From IMG/VR virus record IMGVR_UViG_3300048597_000138, positions 1 to 35,290 of that record: 35,290 nt of DNA, one strand, 5' to 3'. Made by a program: the position numbers and the translations under genes. Position 1 is the stretch's first letter. Every line of letters starts with the position of its first letter. Positions 15,062 to 22,285 of the stretch are shown here, piece after piece. This DNA comes from a virus. The notes under the pieces are model-generated. The model was not told where the DNA came from. It worked only from the letters and a program-made list of their open reading frames with translations, and searched no databases.

Positions 15062-15943
15062 CTACGCGGCGAGGATCTGTTTGCGAACCATCGCCAGTGT
15101 TTCCTGCAGAGTCGAAACGCGGTCGATGATCTTGTTTTCAATGGCCTGAGAGCCGAGCCACCAACGGCCATCACTGACGGCTGCGAACTCTTCGTCGTTC
15201 ATCTCGCGGCCATTCATCACGGACTCGCGGAAGTACGCGAAGTGAGCGTCAACGTTCTCCTGGAGGAATGCCTCCTGCAGCTCAGTCACGGGATCGCCCA
15301 CGATGCCGACGCCTTTGATTGGTCCGGTTCGTTTCACGATCGTGCGAACACCTTCGGCCTCGAAGTACTTCGAGTAGTCGTAGAGAGCTGTCACCGTGCC
15401 GATATTGCCGAGCTGATCTGTTGGTCCGCTGCAGATGGTTCCGCAGCGAGTGGCAAGGTAGTACCCAGCCGAATAGCATCCGCCGTCGTTTTGGGCGATC
15501 GTCAGCTTTTCGTTGCTGAGCAGGTCCAGGGCCTTCGCACATTCGTGCAAACCACTGACAGTTCCACCAGGTGTGTTGAACCGAATCACAGTGGCTTTGA
15601 TGTCCATGCTGTAGCGACATTTGTCGAACGCCGCCGTCAGCAATGGATAATTTGCGGTCCACGGATTGACGAGATTCACCAGTGGGCCGATGACGCTGAC
15701 GATGCCGATGCCGCCTTCGACGATGTCGAGTGGCAACATGTCCAAATCGAACCACTTCGCATAATCGCTGGTAATGTTCCTCCACATGCTGTCTCTGTGG
15801 AGACCACCAGCGGCGTCAGGTGTCAATGTTCCGGCGTTCGCATCGGCGATCCGGGCAATCACAGCGCGGGCGTCCTGATGGCAATCCGGACGGATCGACC
15901 ACAGCAGCGAATCGTGCCAGGCGTAGTGAGGTTGTCGTTTCAC
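15062..15943 (-). CDS. Prohead protease, S49 (SppA/ClpP-like) family
   Basis: This 293-residue serine protease probably processes the scaffold or portal during head maturation. Visible family features are FNTPGGTV at about 122-129 (oxyanion region), the nucleophile context GGCYSAGYYLA with Ser158, the strand LGNIGTVTALYDYSKYF, and the late WLGSQAIENKIIDRV typical of S49 proteases. It overlaps the end of the portal gene by four bases, matching the lambda B/C order. The N-terminal domain (about 80 residues) is unusually distinct and could interact with the portal. Confidence 0.88.
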   Translation of the reverse strand: MKRQPHYAWHDSLLWSIRPDCHQDARAVIARIADANAGTLTPDAAGGLHRDSMWRNITSDYAKWFDLDMLPLDIVEGGIGIVSVIGPLVNLVNPWTANYPLLTAAFDKCRYSMDIKATVIRFNTPGGTVSGLHECAKALDLLSNEKLTIAQNDGGCYSAGYYLATRCGTICSGPTDQLGNIGTVTALYDYSKYFEAEGVRTIVKRTGPIKGVGIVGDPVTELQEAFLQENVDAHFAYFRESVMNGREMNDEEFAAVSDGRWWLGSQAIENKIIDRVSTLQETLAMVRKQILAA

Positions 15944-17481
15944 GCTGCACCCGCTTTCGTTGGCTTCGTCGGTGTGGTTGTCGTGTTCGTTGGAGCTGGT
16001 TTCGCCAGCATGTCTTCCAGTGTCACGTCCAGCCGGGCCGTGTTGATTCGCATGCGGAATCCGAGCTGCTCCGCCTTTGTCAGTTCGTGACGTAAGTTCT
16101 GCAGGTTCTCTTCGAAAAGTCCGCTGCCGGTTTCATCGCACAGGCCTTGCATCGTCGTCAGGCCAGCAGCAACGCGGCCGAGGCCTGCGGAGAGCTGCTC
16201 AGTCGGTTTCCAGAACGGAACGCCGCGCGGAACCCACTTGTAGGTGAGATCCTCGATCGTCATGCTGCGAGGCAGCACGATTTCGCCGGTACCACTCAGG
16301 TCCGTCGGCAGAATCCATCGCCACTGACGCCAGCGAGTCATCCGCTTGTGGAGTCGGAGCTGCGACTGTCGACGGCGATGGCAACTGCGTTCGAATAACG
16401 TCCACGCGGCCTGAGAGCCAAAGAAGTTGGTCTCAGACGGGTTGTAGAAATTCGCTGGCAGATCCAGAGCCAACATGACAAGCTGAATGCACAGCCTCAT
16501 GAACTCGATCGTGTTGCTGCCGGGGCTGTTTGCCTGCAGAATCTCAACCTTCTCACCGACGGTCCGGTCCATGATGACCGGAGCCCCTTTTCCAAAGTCG
16601 TAGTATTCTTCGGCCTCGGTGTCTGGATCATCATCCTCATCGGCACCGTTTTCATTCACTGCGTCCGCAATGTCTTCGTCATCATCCGGATTGCGGAAGA
16701 TGGCGATTCCAAACAATTGCTCGAGCTTGATCTTGGCCCGGGCGAGATCCATCGTTTCGTACAGGTCCCGCATCTCGTTCAGAGCAGCACTGATCGACGA
16801 CAGCCCTCGCACCAGGTTGGCCCGCTGTTCGTACTGGATATGCTGCCACACCTTGCTGGCAGGGACCTGACGATCTGTGAATCGGTTCGAATACGGCGTC
16901 GCCAGGTCGAACTCTCGAAAGTTCCACGCCGTGACTCTGTTTCGACCGTTCAGCTTTGCACCGCTTAACCATGTGCCGCTGGACATATCGCGAGGATTGC
17001 GACAGTAACTGCCTTCGATCAGCTGCAGAGTTCCCTCCTGCAATGGCACGAAAAAGCAGTCGCCGGCGACGATCTTCAGGCCTTCACCGACGCTTCGCAT
17101 GTCGTCCCAGCTCATCCTTCCGACGTAGTCGTTGTTTTCCGGCTCGCAGTCGCGAGTCATCAGAAAACGCAGATCTTTGTTCAGACCTTCGTCCTTCGTC
17201 GTAGGGTGGAAGTCGAACAGAGTGCAGTAGTTGATCGTCTGACGAATCATCCACTGCAGCAGCGAAAAGTTGCGATGAACGTCCTGAGCGTTGGCGTCCA
17301 TCAGATCGCGTCTGCTGGAATTCATCAGCAGATCTTCAGGCTTGATCGTCGACGTGGACGCCGTTCGGCGACGTCCCTTCGGGTTCAACGCGTCGTAGAC
17401 GTCGTCACCATAGGTGGCCGTCGTGCTGCCGGATGGCATCGCCGTGAACGTGGCCGTCTGCCACGGAGCTGGAGCACTCAT
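15940..17481 (-). CDS. Portal protein (lambda gpB-like)
   Basis: This 513-residue protein should form the dodecameric portal through which DNA enters the head. It has the lambda-type portal pattern: an N-terminal stem with NSSRRDLMDANAQDVHRN, the wing segment ending VPASKVWQHIQYEQRANLVRG, an acidic insert (DDDEDIADAVNENGADEDDD) and NFFGSQAAWTLFERSC typical of the crown region. It starts at ATG 17481, overlapping the stop of the gpW gene, and overlaps the protease gene. The acidic insert is longer than I would expect for the family. Confidence 0.88.
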   Translation of the reverse strand: MSAPAPWQTATFTAMPSGSTTATYGDDVYDALNPKGRRRTASTSTIKPEDLLMNSSRRDLMDANAQDVHRNFSLLQWMIRQTINYCTLFDFHPTTKDEGLNKDLRFLMTRDCEPENNDYVGRMSWDDMRSVGEGLKIVAGDCFFVPLQEGTLQLIEGSYCRNPRDMSSGTWLSGAKLNGRNRVTAWNFREFDLATPYSNRFTDRQVPASKVWQHIQYEQRANLVRGLSSISAALNEMRDLYETMDLARAKIKLEQLFGIAIFRNPDDDEDIADAVNENGADEDDDPDTEAEEYYDFGKGAPVIMDRTVGEKVEILQANSPGSNTIEFMRLCIQLVMLALDLPANFYNPSETNFFGSQAAWTLFERSCHRRRQSQLRLHKRMTRWRQWRWILPTDLSGTGEIVLPRSMTIEDLTYKWVPRGVPFWKPTEQLSAGLGRVAAGLTTMQGLCDETGSGLFEENLQNLRHELTKAEQLGFRMRINTARLDVTLEDMLAKPAPTNTTTTPTKPTKAGAA

Positions 17482-17687
17482 TAGCGGTGCCCCATAAAGA
17501 CGGCTCGGTTGCGTTTGCGAGCTGGCAGAATCCCCAGATCACGCTTCAGTCGGGTCATTTCGGCCCGGATTTCTGCAGGGGTGCCGAAGTTGGTCGTAAC
17601 ACCATCGACGGTCGTGGACCGGATGCCACTGCTCAGAATTTCTTCGAGCTGCTCCAGCCGGGCCTGTTTTTGCTCAGTCGTCGCCAT
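17481..17687 (-). CDS. gpW-like head-tail connector
   Basis: This 68-residue protein has the gpW size and pattern: an N-terminal helix (QKQARLEQLEEILSSGIRST), a short hairpin (VDGVTTNFG) and a second helix (PAEIRAEMTRLKRDLG). gpW joins the head to the tail connector and stabilises packaged DNA. It lies directly upstream of the portal gene. The upstream side carries a 20-base repeat also found at 26311-26330. Confidence 0.85.
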   Translation of the reverse strand: MATTEQKQARLEQLEEILSSGIRSTTVDGVTTNFGTPAEIRAEMTRLKRDLGILPARKRNRAVFMGHR

Positions 17688-17698
17688 GCCGGGGAGCG

Positions 17699-17718
17699 TT
17701 GAGCTACAGCTTTTCGAA
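17699..17718. repeat. 20-bp direct repeat TTGAGCTACAGCTTTTCGAA (copy 1)
   Basis: This exact 20-base sequence occurs again at 26311-26330. Here it lies about 12-31 bases upstream of the gpW-like start codon on the minus strand. See the matching finding for the possible interpretations. Confidence 0.85.
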
Positions 17719-17738
17719 TTTCAATCGGATTCTCTGGC

Positions 17739-17797
17739 GGAAATGCAGAGTTTGCATTTCCCGCGCAACGGCGAGCGGCTGGGCGTCAGCCCTCCGT
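17739..17797. repeat. Two hairpins upstream of the gpW gene
   Basis: GGAAATGCA and TGCATTTCC pair around a five-base loop (17739-17761). Just after, ACGG...GGCTG...CAGCC...CCGT (17768-17797) forms a nested stem. They occupy the gap between the leftward gpW operon and the rightward island and look like intergenic genome elements. They could act as a 5'-leader structure for the connector operon or as a boundary element. Confidence 0.55.
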
Positions 17798-17840
17798 GTC
17801 GAGCGTTTTGAAAAATCTCGAAACTTTCTGAATCAACCTC

Positions 17841-17876
17841 TTGCAAGTGATATCACTTGCCGATAATATACCTGCA
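17841..17876 (+). promoter_or_regulatory. Promoter of the rightward island with palindromic operator
   Basis: TTGCAA (17841-17846) and TAATAT (17864-17869), 17 bases apart, form a plausible -35/-10 pair. A perfect 18-bp palindrome GCAAGTGATATCACTTGC (17843-17860) fills the spacer and overlaps the -35, so a protein bound there would occlude polymerase. The ribbon-helix-helix protein encoded at 18898 is the natural candidate regulator. The start of transcription would be near 17876, leaving a leader of about 60 bases. Confidence 0.6.
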
Positions 17877-17898
17877 CACGAGACGCAAAGTGCGACTC

Positions 17899-17939
17899 AG
17901 GATTGAAACCGGCGAAAGCCACAAACGAGGATTGAAACC
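17899..17939 (+). repeat. AGGATTGAAACC leader repeats
   Basis: AGGATTGAAACC occurs at 17899-17910 and 17928-17939, the latter directly before the first start codon of the island, and AGGATTGAAACA at 18219-18230 directly before the second. The AGGA part can act as Shine-Dalgarno; the downstream TTGAAAC is conserved too, which suggests extra function or duplication of the leader. Confidence 0.65.
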
Positions 17940-18161
17940 ATGAGCATGTTCACAACACAGCCAATTGAAGCATCAGAAATGCCAGCAGCACTGGCCGCAA
18001 TCGATCGCATCACAGCACGAGCAATTGCACGAGCATCTAAGCCAGGTGCTGACGTTGGAAAGGAAATGCAAGCTTTGGCTCGTCTGATCACAGAAAGACT
18101 CACCGTAACGGTGCGAACTAGCGAAAATGTTCCATTTGCGGACCCTTCTGGATTGAACTGA
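17940..18161 (+). CDS. Small unknown protein, first gene of rightward island
   Basis: This 73-residue protein is the first of four genes facing against the late operon. It starts at ATG 17940, immediately after AGGATTGAAACC. It is mostly helical (AALAAIDRITARAIARASKP, GKEMQALARLITERLTVTVR) with no cysteine or membrane segment. It is followed by an intrinsic terminator, so it is probably the most abundant product of the promoter. No family is recognised; small size and context are compatible with a counter-defence or regulatory protein. Confidence 0.6.
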   Translation: MSMFTTQPIEASEMPAALAAIDRITARAIARASKPGADVGKEMQALARLITERLTVTVRTSENVPFADPSGLN

Positions 18162-18173
18162 AGCACTGCACCA

Positions 18174-18205
18174 GCCCGGTCTCACAGTGAGGCCGGGCAT
18201 CTTTT
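18174..18205 (+). terminator. Intrinsic terminator within the rightward island
   Basis: GCCCGGTCTCAC and GTGAGGCCGGGC pair around a very small loop (one T-G wobble), followed by ATCTTTT. The stem is GC-rich and sits 12 bases after the first island gene, so only part of the transcripts should reach the three genes downstream. Confidence 0.7.
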
Positions 18206-18230
18206 AAGACCATTTGGCAGGATTGAAACA

Positions 18231-18575
18231 ATGCAAATTTCAGACGCGGTGTACGAGGATTACTGGAACTCTCCCGGTCCAATCGCTCTTTCTAAAAAAC
18301 ACAGCTGGGGAGCGATGGAGCAGCAGGCCATTCGCGAGTTCTCAGAAGAGCTGGAGGCGGCATTGGAATTAGACCGTCGGCCTGACGGCCCGCGAGCGAA
18401 GCGACTAAAGATAAAACTGGCTACGCTGCTTCAGTGCGATTTCGCCCGGGTCCAGCGAGAGGATTCAATCATCGATCGGCAGGGATTTGGAACCGTCGTG
18501 CTGACTCAAAACAGCTATCGCGATGGAATTTTCTGCGCAATGTCGCTTTTAGCATTAGGACGCGTTCCATGCTGA
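18231..18575 (+). CDS. Unknown 114-residue protein, second island gene
   Basis: This protein starts at ATG 18231 directly after an AGGATTGAAACA leader. It begins with MQISDAVYEDYWNSPGPIAL, then has an acidic helix (QQAIREFSEELEAALELD), a basic stretch (GPRAKRLKIKLATLLQC) and a hydrophobic C-terminus. Its stop overlaps the next start (ATGCTGA), so translation of the DUF1874-like gene is coupled to it. No domain is recognised. The coupling suggests a partner function. Confidence 0.6.
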   Translation: MQISDAVYEDYWNSPGPIALSKKHSWGAMEQQAIREFSEELEAALELDRRPDGPRAKRLKIKLATLLQCDFARVQREDSIIDRQGFGTVVLTQNSYRDGIFCAMSLLALGRVPC

Positions 18576-18967
18576 TCGTCTGCACTCTCCCTCCGACACT
18601 GTTTCCCGGAACGTATCGAGTCGCTCAGATTGATCAGCAGACCGCCGCGCGATTTTTGCGCGAGGCGGCGGAAGATGACTCTTTATGCTGCTGCGTGCAT
18701 TTTGGATCGACTGCGAAAGTGCTTCGGAAAATCAGCGGGCTTTCGGAGCGTTTCATTTTCTACGAACAGCGTCCGATGGTGCCACCGCCTCAGGATGGTG
18801 ATTCGTTTCTTTTGGTGCGTCTCGCGACAGGCGTCAGTGCTCGCGATCATCGCGACATGGGACCGAACGACTTCGCTTTTTTTTTTGGGGGAGTACGATG
18901 CCAAAACCAAATGACAGCCCAGTCACTCGTCAGCCGATCGGCCTCTCTGATCTCGCGTGGAAGCTGA
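18569..18967 (+). CDS. DUF1874/STIV-B116-like protein, possible viral ring nuclease
   Basis: I start this gene at ATG 18569, overlapping the stop of the previous gene, giving about 132 residues. The pattern matches the B116/DUF1874 family: GTYRVAQI near the N-terminus, a conserved histidine block (CVHFGSTAKVLRKISG, His44), QRPMVPPPQDGDSFLLVRL with Arg84, and a C-terminal MGPNDFAFFFG strand. Members such as AcrIII-1 cleave the cyclic tetra-adenylate signal of type III CRISPR using a histidine in an equivalent GHxST block. Here the block has one extra residue and the usual Glu after the Arg is not obvious. Activity is therefore uncertain. The last residues run into the next gene across a T10 tract. 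Confidence 0.5.
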   Translation: MLIVCTLPPTLFPGTYRVAQIDQQTAARFLREAAEDDSLCCCVHFGSTAKVLRKISGLSERFIFYEQRPMVPPPQDGDSFLLVRLATGVSARDHRDMGPNDFAFFFGGVRCQNQMTAQSLVSRSASLISRGS

Positions 18968-19146
18968 TCGACGACGCGCTGAAGCTTAACGGCTGCAGCT
19001 CGCGAGGTGAGTATCTGGAGTGGCTTGTGCTCTCTCAGAAGTTCCCGCAAGATGAGGCCGAGGCCCTGTGGAAACTCCGCCGAAAACGCGGTGGTATTGG
19101 TGGTGTGTCGCCTGACCAAAGTAGCCATCTCGCTCCGTCGAGATGA
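18898..19146 (+). CDS. Ribbon-helix-helix DNA-binding protein (probable)
   Basis: This 82-residue protein has the MetJ/Arc pattern: a short strand (VTRQPIGLSD) followed by two helices (LAWKLIDDALKLNG and SSRGEYLEWLVLSQ). RHH dimers bind palindromic operators, and the only perfect palindrome nearby lies in the promoter of this island, so autorepression is a natural inference. A strong GGGGGAG ribosome-binding site precedes ATG 18898. The last codons and the stop are inside a REP-like inverted repeat. The gene overlaps the end of the DUF1874-like gene. Confidence 0.6.
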   Translation: MPKPNDSPVTRQPIGLSDLAWKLIDDALKLNGCSSRGEYLEWLVLSQKFPQDEAEALWKLRRKRGGIGGVSPDQSSHLAPSR

Positions 19147-19235
19147 GCCTTACTGTTCGCCGGTCGAATCGAAAACGCCGCTCCTTTCGAACGCGTGCAC
19201 CCTGCAAGGCTCATCTCGCGGAGCGAGATGGCTAC
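19121..19235. repeat. Paired inverted REP/MITE-like element between convergent genes
   Basis: The left arm (19121-19151) begins GTAGCCATCTCGCTCCG. The right arm (19206-19235) is its near-perfect reverse complement; one T is missing. The arms are about 55 bases apart, and each arm is itself a hairpin (ATCTCG...CGAGAT). The left arm supplies the last codons and stop of the RHH gene and the right arm contains the stop of the zinc-ribbon gene. It may act as a bidirectional terminator. Confidence 0.85.
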
Positions 19236-19489
19236 TCCGCCGCCTTGTATTCGCGGTACAGAAACGCGTTGTCACACTCGGCACAGTTCGCCGTGAAATG
19301 CTTGTACGATCCGACGGCCACGCCCTTGATCGTCGCCGTGGCATTTCCCTCGCGGAGCAGGCGTTTGTTCTTTGGTGGTTTGTCGCAGCCGCACTTCGGG
19401 CACTTGTCGATGACGATTACCCCTGTCACGACGTCTCGCTTTTTGGTGACAGCTCCTGCAGGACGGCCGGTCGATTTCTTGTCGCTCAT
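19232..19489 (-). CDS. Small zinc-ribbon protein next to the terminase
   Basis: This 85-residue protein contains CPKCGC (about residues 30-35) and CAEC (about 69-72), a classic two-knuckle zinc ribbon, with a basic N-terminus (MSDKKSTGRPAGAVTKKRD). Its ATG overlaps the end of the terminase gene, so the two are co-translated. It could bind DNA at packaging or help the terminase. It is too dissimilar to known small terminases to call one. Its stop lies in a REP-like repeat. Confidence 0.7.
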   Translation of the reverse strand: MSDKKSTGRPAGAVTKKRDVVTGVIVIDKCPKCGCDKPPKNKRLLREGNATATIKGVAVGSYKHFTANCAECDNAFLYREYKAAE

Positions 19490-21894
19490 ATCGCCACTCT
19501 GATCTTTCTGCGCTTTCGCTTTTTGGATTCCACTCGCGTTGAACCGCTCAACATCATGCTCGCCGGAAGTCGGCAGCCCAGTACTGACCCGAGAACATCA
19601 TTTCCGACTCCGACGTCCCATAGATGGTTATCGGTATTTGGTTTGAGATGCCACCATTCACTACGAACGCCCGTCGTCTCATTGAAGTTCATTTGCGAAT
19701 ACTCTGCGACGTGATGATCCGCAATCATCCGATGGTCATAGCCTGCGAACCATGTGAGAGCCCCGGGAGCGGCACGATCCATCATCAGACGGTTTCGATG
19801 ATGGCTTTTCCAGTAGTCGGTGTCATAGTTAATGAAACGCATTGTTCCGGTAGCTGGTTTGCGTCGTCGCCAGTTTTCGCCACAGACGTCGCCGTCCTTG
19901 ATTGGCATATCGTTTAACGGCACCCTGCCTCGTGACGATCTGGAGTGAATCGGCCAGAGTTTTCCCGTCAATCCGGCCTTACGAATGCCATCTAGAATTG
20001 TTTCCTTTTCGTCATTTGCATCGATCCCAGCAATATTCAAGCGCAGGACACTCCCGTCCTCCCGTTGAAAATGCGTCTCGAACAGACCGTTGAACAAATC
20101 GCGAATCGCTGCCATGACTCGCACAGCATGTGTCGGCAGATGGGCATACATCTTGTCGATCGTGTGTTGAGCGGTGGCTTGAGTGAAGTACGCTTTCCCC
20201 TGAGCTGGCCAGGTGCCGTAATCAATCGTCCACGATGTAGAGTCCTGCTTCCACGCTCGAACCTCGTACCACAGCACAGGCTTTGAATAGTCGGCATGCG
20301 CTGTGATGAACTCGGCATCTTCTGGGGCCATGTGGGCCTCCAGATGATGTGTCCGCGTTGCGAGCACATGGGCCAGCAACTGAGGCAGCTTGGCGACTTC
20401 GAATTTGTCGGGTTGATTCTGCAGCTCCGACCAAAAACCCTGTCGGCTGCGGAAGTACCAGTGCATGGCCTTTTCGAGCGCGTCAACGTAGTGCTCTGGC
20501 TTGTAGGCCCATTTCCATGTGACCACACAACCGGCGTTCATCGCCTTGTGATGTTTGCGGTAGAACGCGTGAGCCCGCTCGGAAATTGCTTCCTGTTCTA
20601 TTTGTTTTTCACCACTGTCGAAGCCCTGCAGATCTTCGACGCGAATCCGATTCCATTCTTCCCACAGATCAATCGCGTTGTCGTTTGGAAGTGACTCCAA
20701 AAATGACGCTCGAATGCCTCTCCAGTCAGGATTCCGTATTCTGTCGAGAAGTTCGTCAGCAGCGTCTCCTGGCTCAATCACCGTGCAAGTCAACAAGCAA
20801 CTGAACGACTTGTCTCCGCCAGCAAGTCCCTGAATGTCGTCCTTTACGATTTTCAGCCGCTTTTGACATTCCTTGCGCGAGGCCGCTGATGCCCGAGTCT
20901 GAAAGTCATCGATTAGGCCGAGCGTCGGTCTCTCGATGACATCACCGCGTTTTTTACGACGGCCTCGAATCTTGCTTCCTGTGATTCCGCCGGCGTAGAT
21001 GACGGCGCCAGGTTTTCCGTTGATGTCGCCTAAATGCAATTCAAGCTTGTCAGCTTTAACCTTGGTCGCCACTCCGCCAGACGTCTGGCCCTTGCCACGC
21101 TGATTGATTCCCTCGAGCGCCGCGATTGGGAGGCATATCTCCGGGAAGTCCGCCTGCAGCAGCTCGTTTGCTTCGAGTTCGTCTCTTAGGTCTTGAATCA
21201 GATCCATTGCCGCCGCATCGCTGGCAGCAATCAACATAACCATCGTGTGATGACGGTAGGCAACAGCCCACAAGATTGCACGAACGCTGATGAACGTCTT
21301 ACCCCAGCCGCGAGGAATCCCCATGGCAAGTAATGCACATCCAACGAGTACGATCAATTGAATTGTCTCGATCAGCTTCACGTGAACGCTGCTCCAAGGA
21401 TGCCGGGTGTCTTCTGGAAAATATGTGCGAAGAAACAGATCAAAATCCCGCTCACACTTCGCCCGGCGTTGTGGATTTAACGGGGCGGGAATAGGCCCAA
21501 TTTCGCGTTTGTCTTCGCTCTGCAGACGCTGGCGATTGTTCGCACGGACCTTGTGGTCCTCGTAGTTCCCGTCGAAGGGCAGATGGCCATGATCCTCGGC
21601 TGGTTCCGAAGAAGCGGGTTTCGAACGGGATTTCGCGGGGGATGCCGAGTCGATCGCAGAACTCTCTGAGGATGCGGGCACTGACTTCGACAAACGTTTC
21701 TTGCCGCTTTGCTTCGCAGCTGATGACTCCGCTTTCGGAGTCTCCGCCGGCGTTTTTGTCGACTTCTTCTTTGCGGCCTTCTTCGCCGGTTTCTTGCTCG
21801 GCGTTTTCGCTGGCGACCGCTTCACAGCACTCGGCGAACGAGTCACCGGCTTCGAAGATTTGGCGGGCTGTTTTTTGGGTGGTTTGGTTGGCAT
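19486..21894 (-). CDS. Terminase large subunit with histone H1-like N-terminal tail
   Basis: This 802-residue ATPase-nuclease packages DNA. The Walker A motif is GIPRGWGKT (residues 192-200), Walker B LGLIDDFQ (about 325-332). The nuclease half contains the acidic stretches IAGIDANDEKET near residue 625 and WDVGVGNDVLG near residue 775. The first 100 or so residues are a Lys/Ala/Pro/Ser-rich tail (KTPSKKPAKKAAKKKSTKTP) resembling histone H1 tails, much longer than usual for the family. It may bind DNA nonspecifically. No clear small terminase is adjacent. The gene order terminase, gpW, portal, S49 protease matches lambda, with an island inserted after the zinc-ribbon gene. Confidence 0.88.
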   Translation of the reverse strand: MPTKPPKKQPAKSSKPVTRSPSAVKRSPAKTPSKKPAKKAAKKKSTKTPAETPKAESSAAKQSGKKRLSKSVPASSESSAIDSASPAKSRSKPASSEPAEDHGHLPFDGNYEDHKVRANNRQRLQSEDKREIGPIPAPLNPQRRAKCERDFDLFLRTYFPEDTRHPWSSVHVKLIETIQLIVLVGCALLAMGIPRGWGKTFISVRAILWAVAYRHHTMVMLIAASDAAAMDLIQDLRDELEANELLQADFPEICLPIAALEGINQRGKGQTSGGVATKVKADKLELHLGDINGKPGAVIYAGGITGSKIRGRRKKRGDVIERPTLGLIDDFQTRASAASRKECQKRLKIVKDDIQGLAGGDKSFSCLLTCTVIEPGDAADELLDRIRNPDWRGIRASFLESLPNDNAIDLWEEWNRIRVEDLQGFDSGEKQIEQEAISERAHAFYRKHHKAMNAGCVVTWKWAYKPEHYVDALEKAMHWYFRSRQGFWSELQNQPDKFEVAKLPQLLAHVLATRTHHLEAHMAPEDAEFITAHADYSKPVLWYEVRAWKQDSTSWTIDYGTWPAQGKAYFTQATAQHTIDKMYAHLPTHAVRVMAAIRDLFNGLFETHFQREDGSVLRLNIAGIDANDEKETILDGIRKAGLTGKLWPIHSRSSRGRVPLNDMPIKDGDVCGENWRRRKPATGTMRFINYDTDYWKSHHRNRLMMDRAAPGALTWFAGYDHRMIADHHVAEYSQMNFNETTGVRSEWWHLKPNTDNHLWDVGVGNDVLGSVLGCRLPASMMLSGSTRVESKKRKRRKIRVAI

Positions 21895-21902
21895 TCACTG
21901 TG

Positions 21903-21987
21903 GTCGGTTTTCGGTTTACGGTTTGAGGTTTTCGGACAGTCTTCAGTCTGCGATTTTCCGAAAACCGAAAACTGAAAACCGAAAACG
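21903..21987. repeat. TTTTCGG/CCGAAAA intergenic element (longest copy)
   Basis: The gap before the terminase gene contains GGTTTTCGGTTTACGG, GGTTTTCGGACAGTCTTCAG, CTGCGATTTTCC and CCGAAAACTGAAAACCGAAA. Its right half and core closely match the element at 12799-12848. Confidence 0.75.
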
Positions 21988-21988
21988 C

Positions 21989-22285
21989 TTACTCCTGATG
22001 CCATCGCCGCCACAGAGCTTTAATGACGAGGATGGCGAACTTTCGAGCGGCCCAGCCAAAGATCCAGACGGCGGCTGGTGCAATGGCGTTAATAGCGTCC
22101 TGTTCCGATGCGAACGGATCATGGATCATCGCTCGGCAAAAGGTGTTGCAGTACCTTTCAGCCTTCTGCTTTTTTCTCCACTCGGTGATTTCGCTATCGT
22201 GGATACAGGCTAGTGGAACAAAGTTCTGAAGCACGTCCGCCGTCACATTTCGCGCGTGTGAATTAAGTTCGTCAGGCGTTCGCAT
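21989..22285 (-). CDS. Unknown small protein upstream of the terminase
   Basis: This 98-residue protein starts at ATG 22285 ([20 protein letters not shown]), overlapping the last codons of the CsrA gene in another frame, so the two are probably co-translated. It has an aromatic, hydrophobic C-terminus ([20 protein letters not shown]) that could insert in or lie on a membrane. It is not recognisable as a small terminase. An in-frame start further upstream at 22363 would lie inside CsrA and is less likely. Confidence 0.55.
   Translation of the reverse strand: MRTPDELNSHARNVTADVLQNFVPLACIHDSEITEWRKKQKAERYCNTFCRAMIHDPFASEQDAINAIAPAAVWIFGWAARKFAILVIKALWRRWHQE

Noticed and set aside
17899-18230. 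GGATTGAAAC repeats resembling the end of CRISPR repeats
   Set aside because: Only three copies at irregular spacing (29 and 291 bases) that abut start codons; no regular spacers and no cas genes. They read better as translation leaders.
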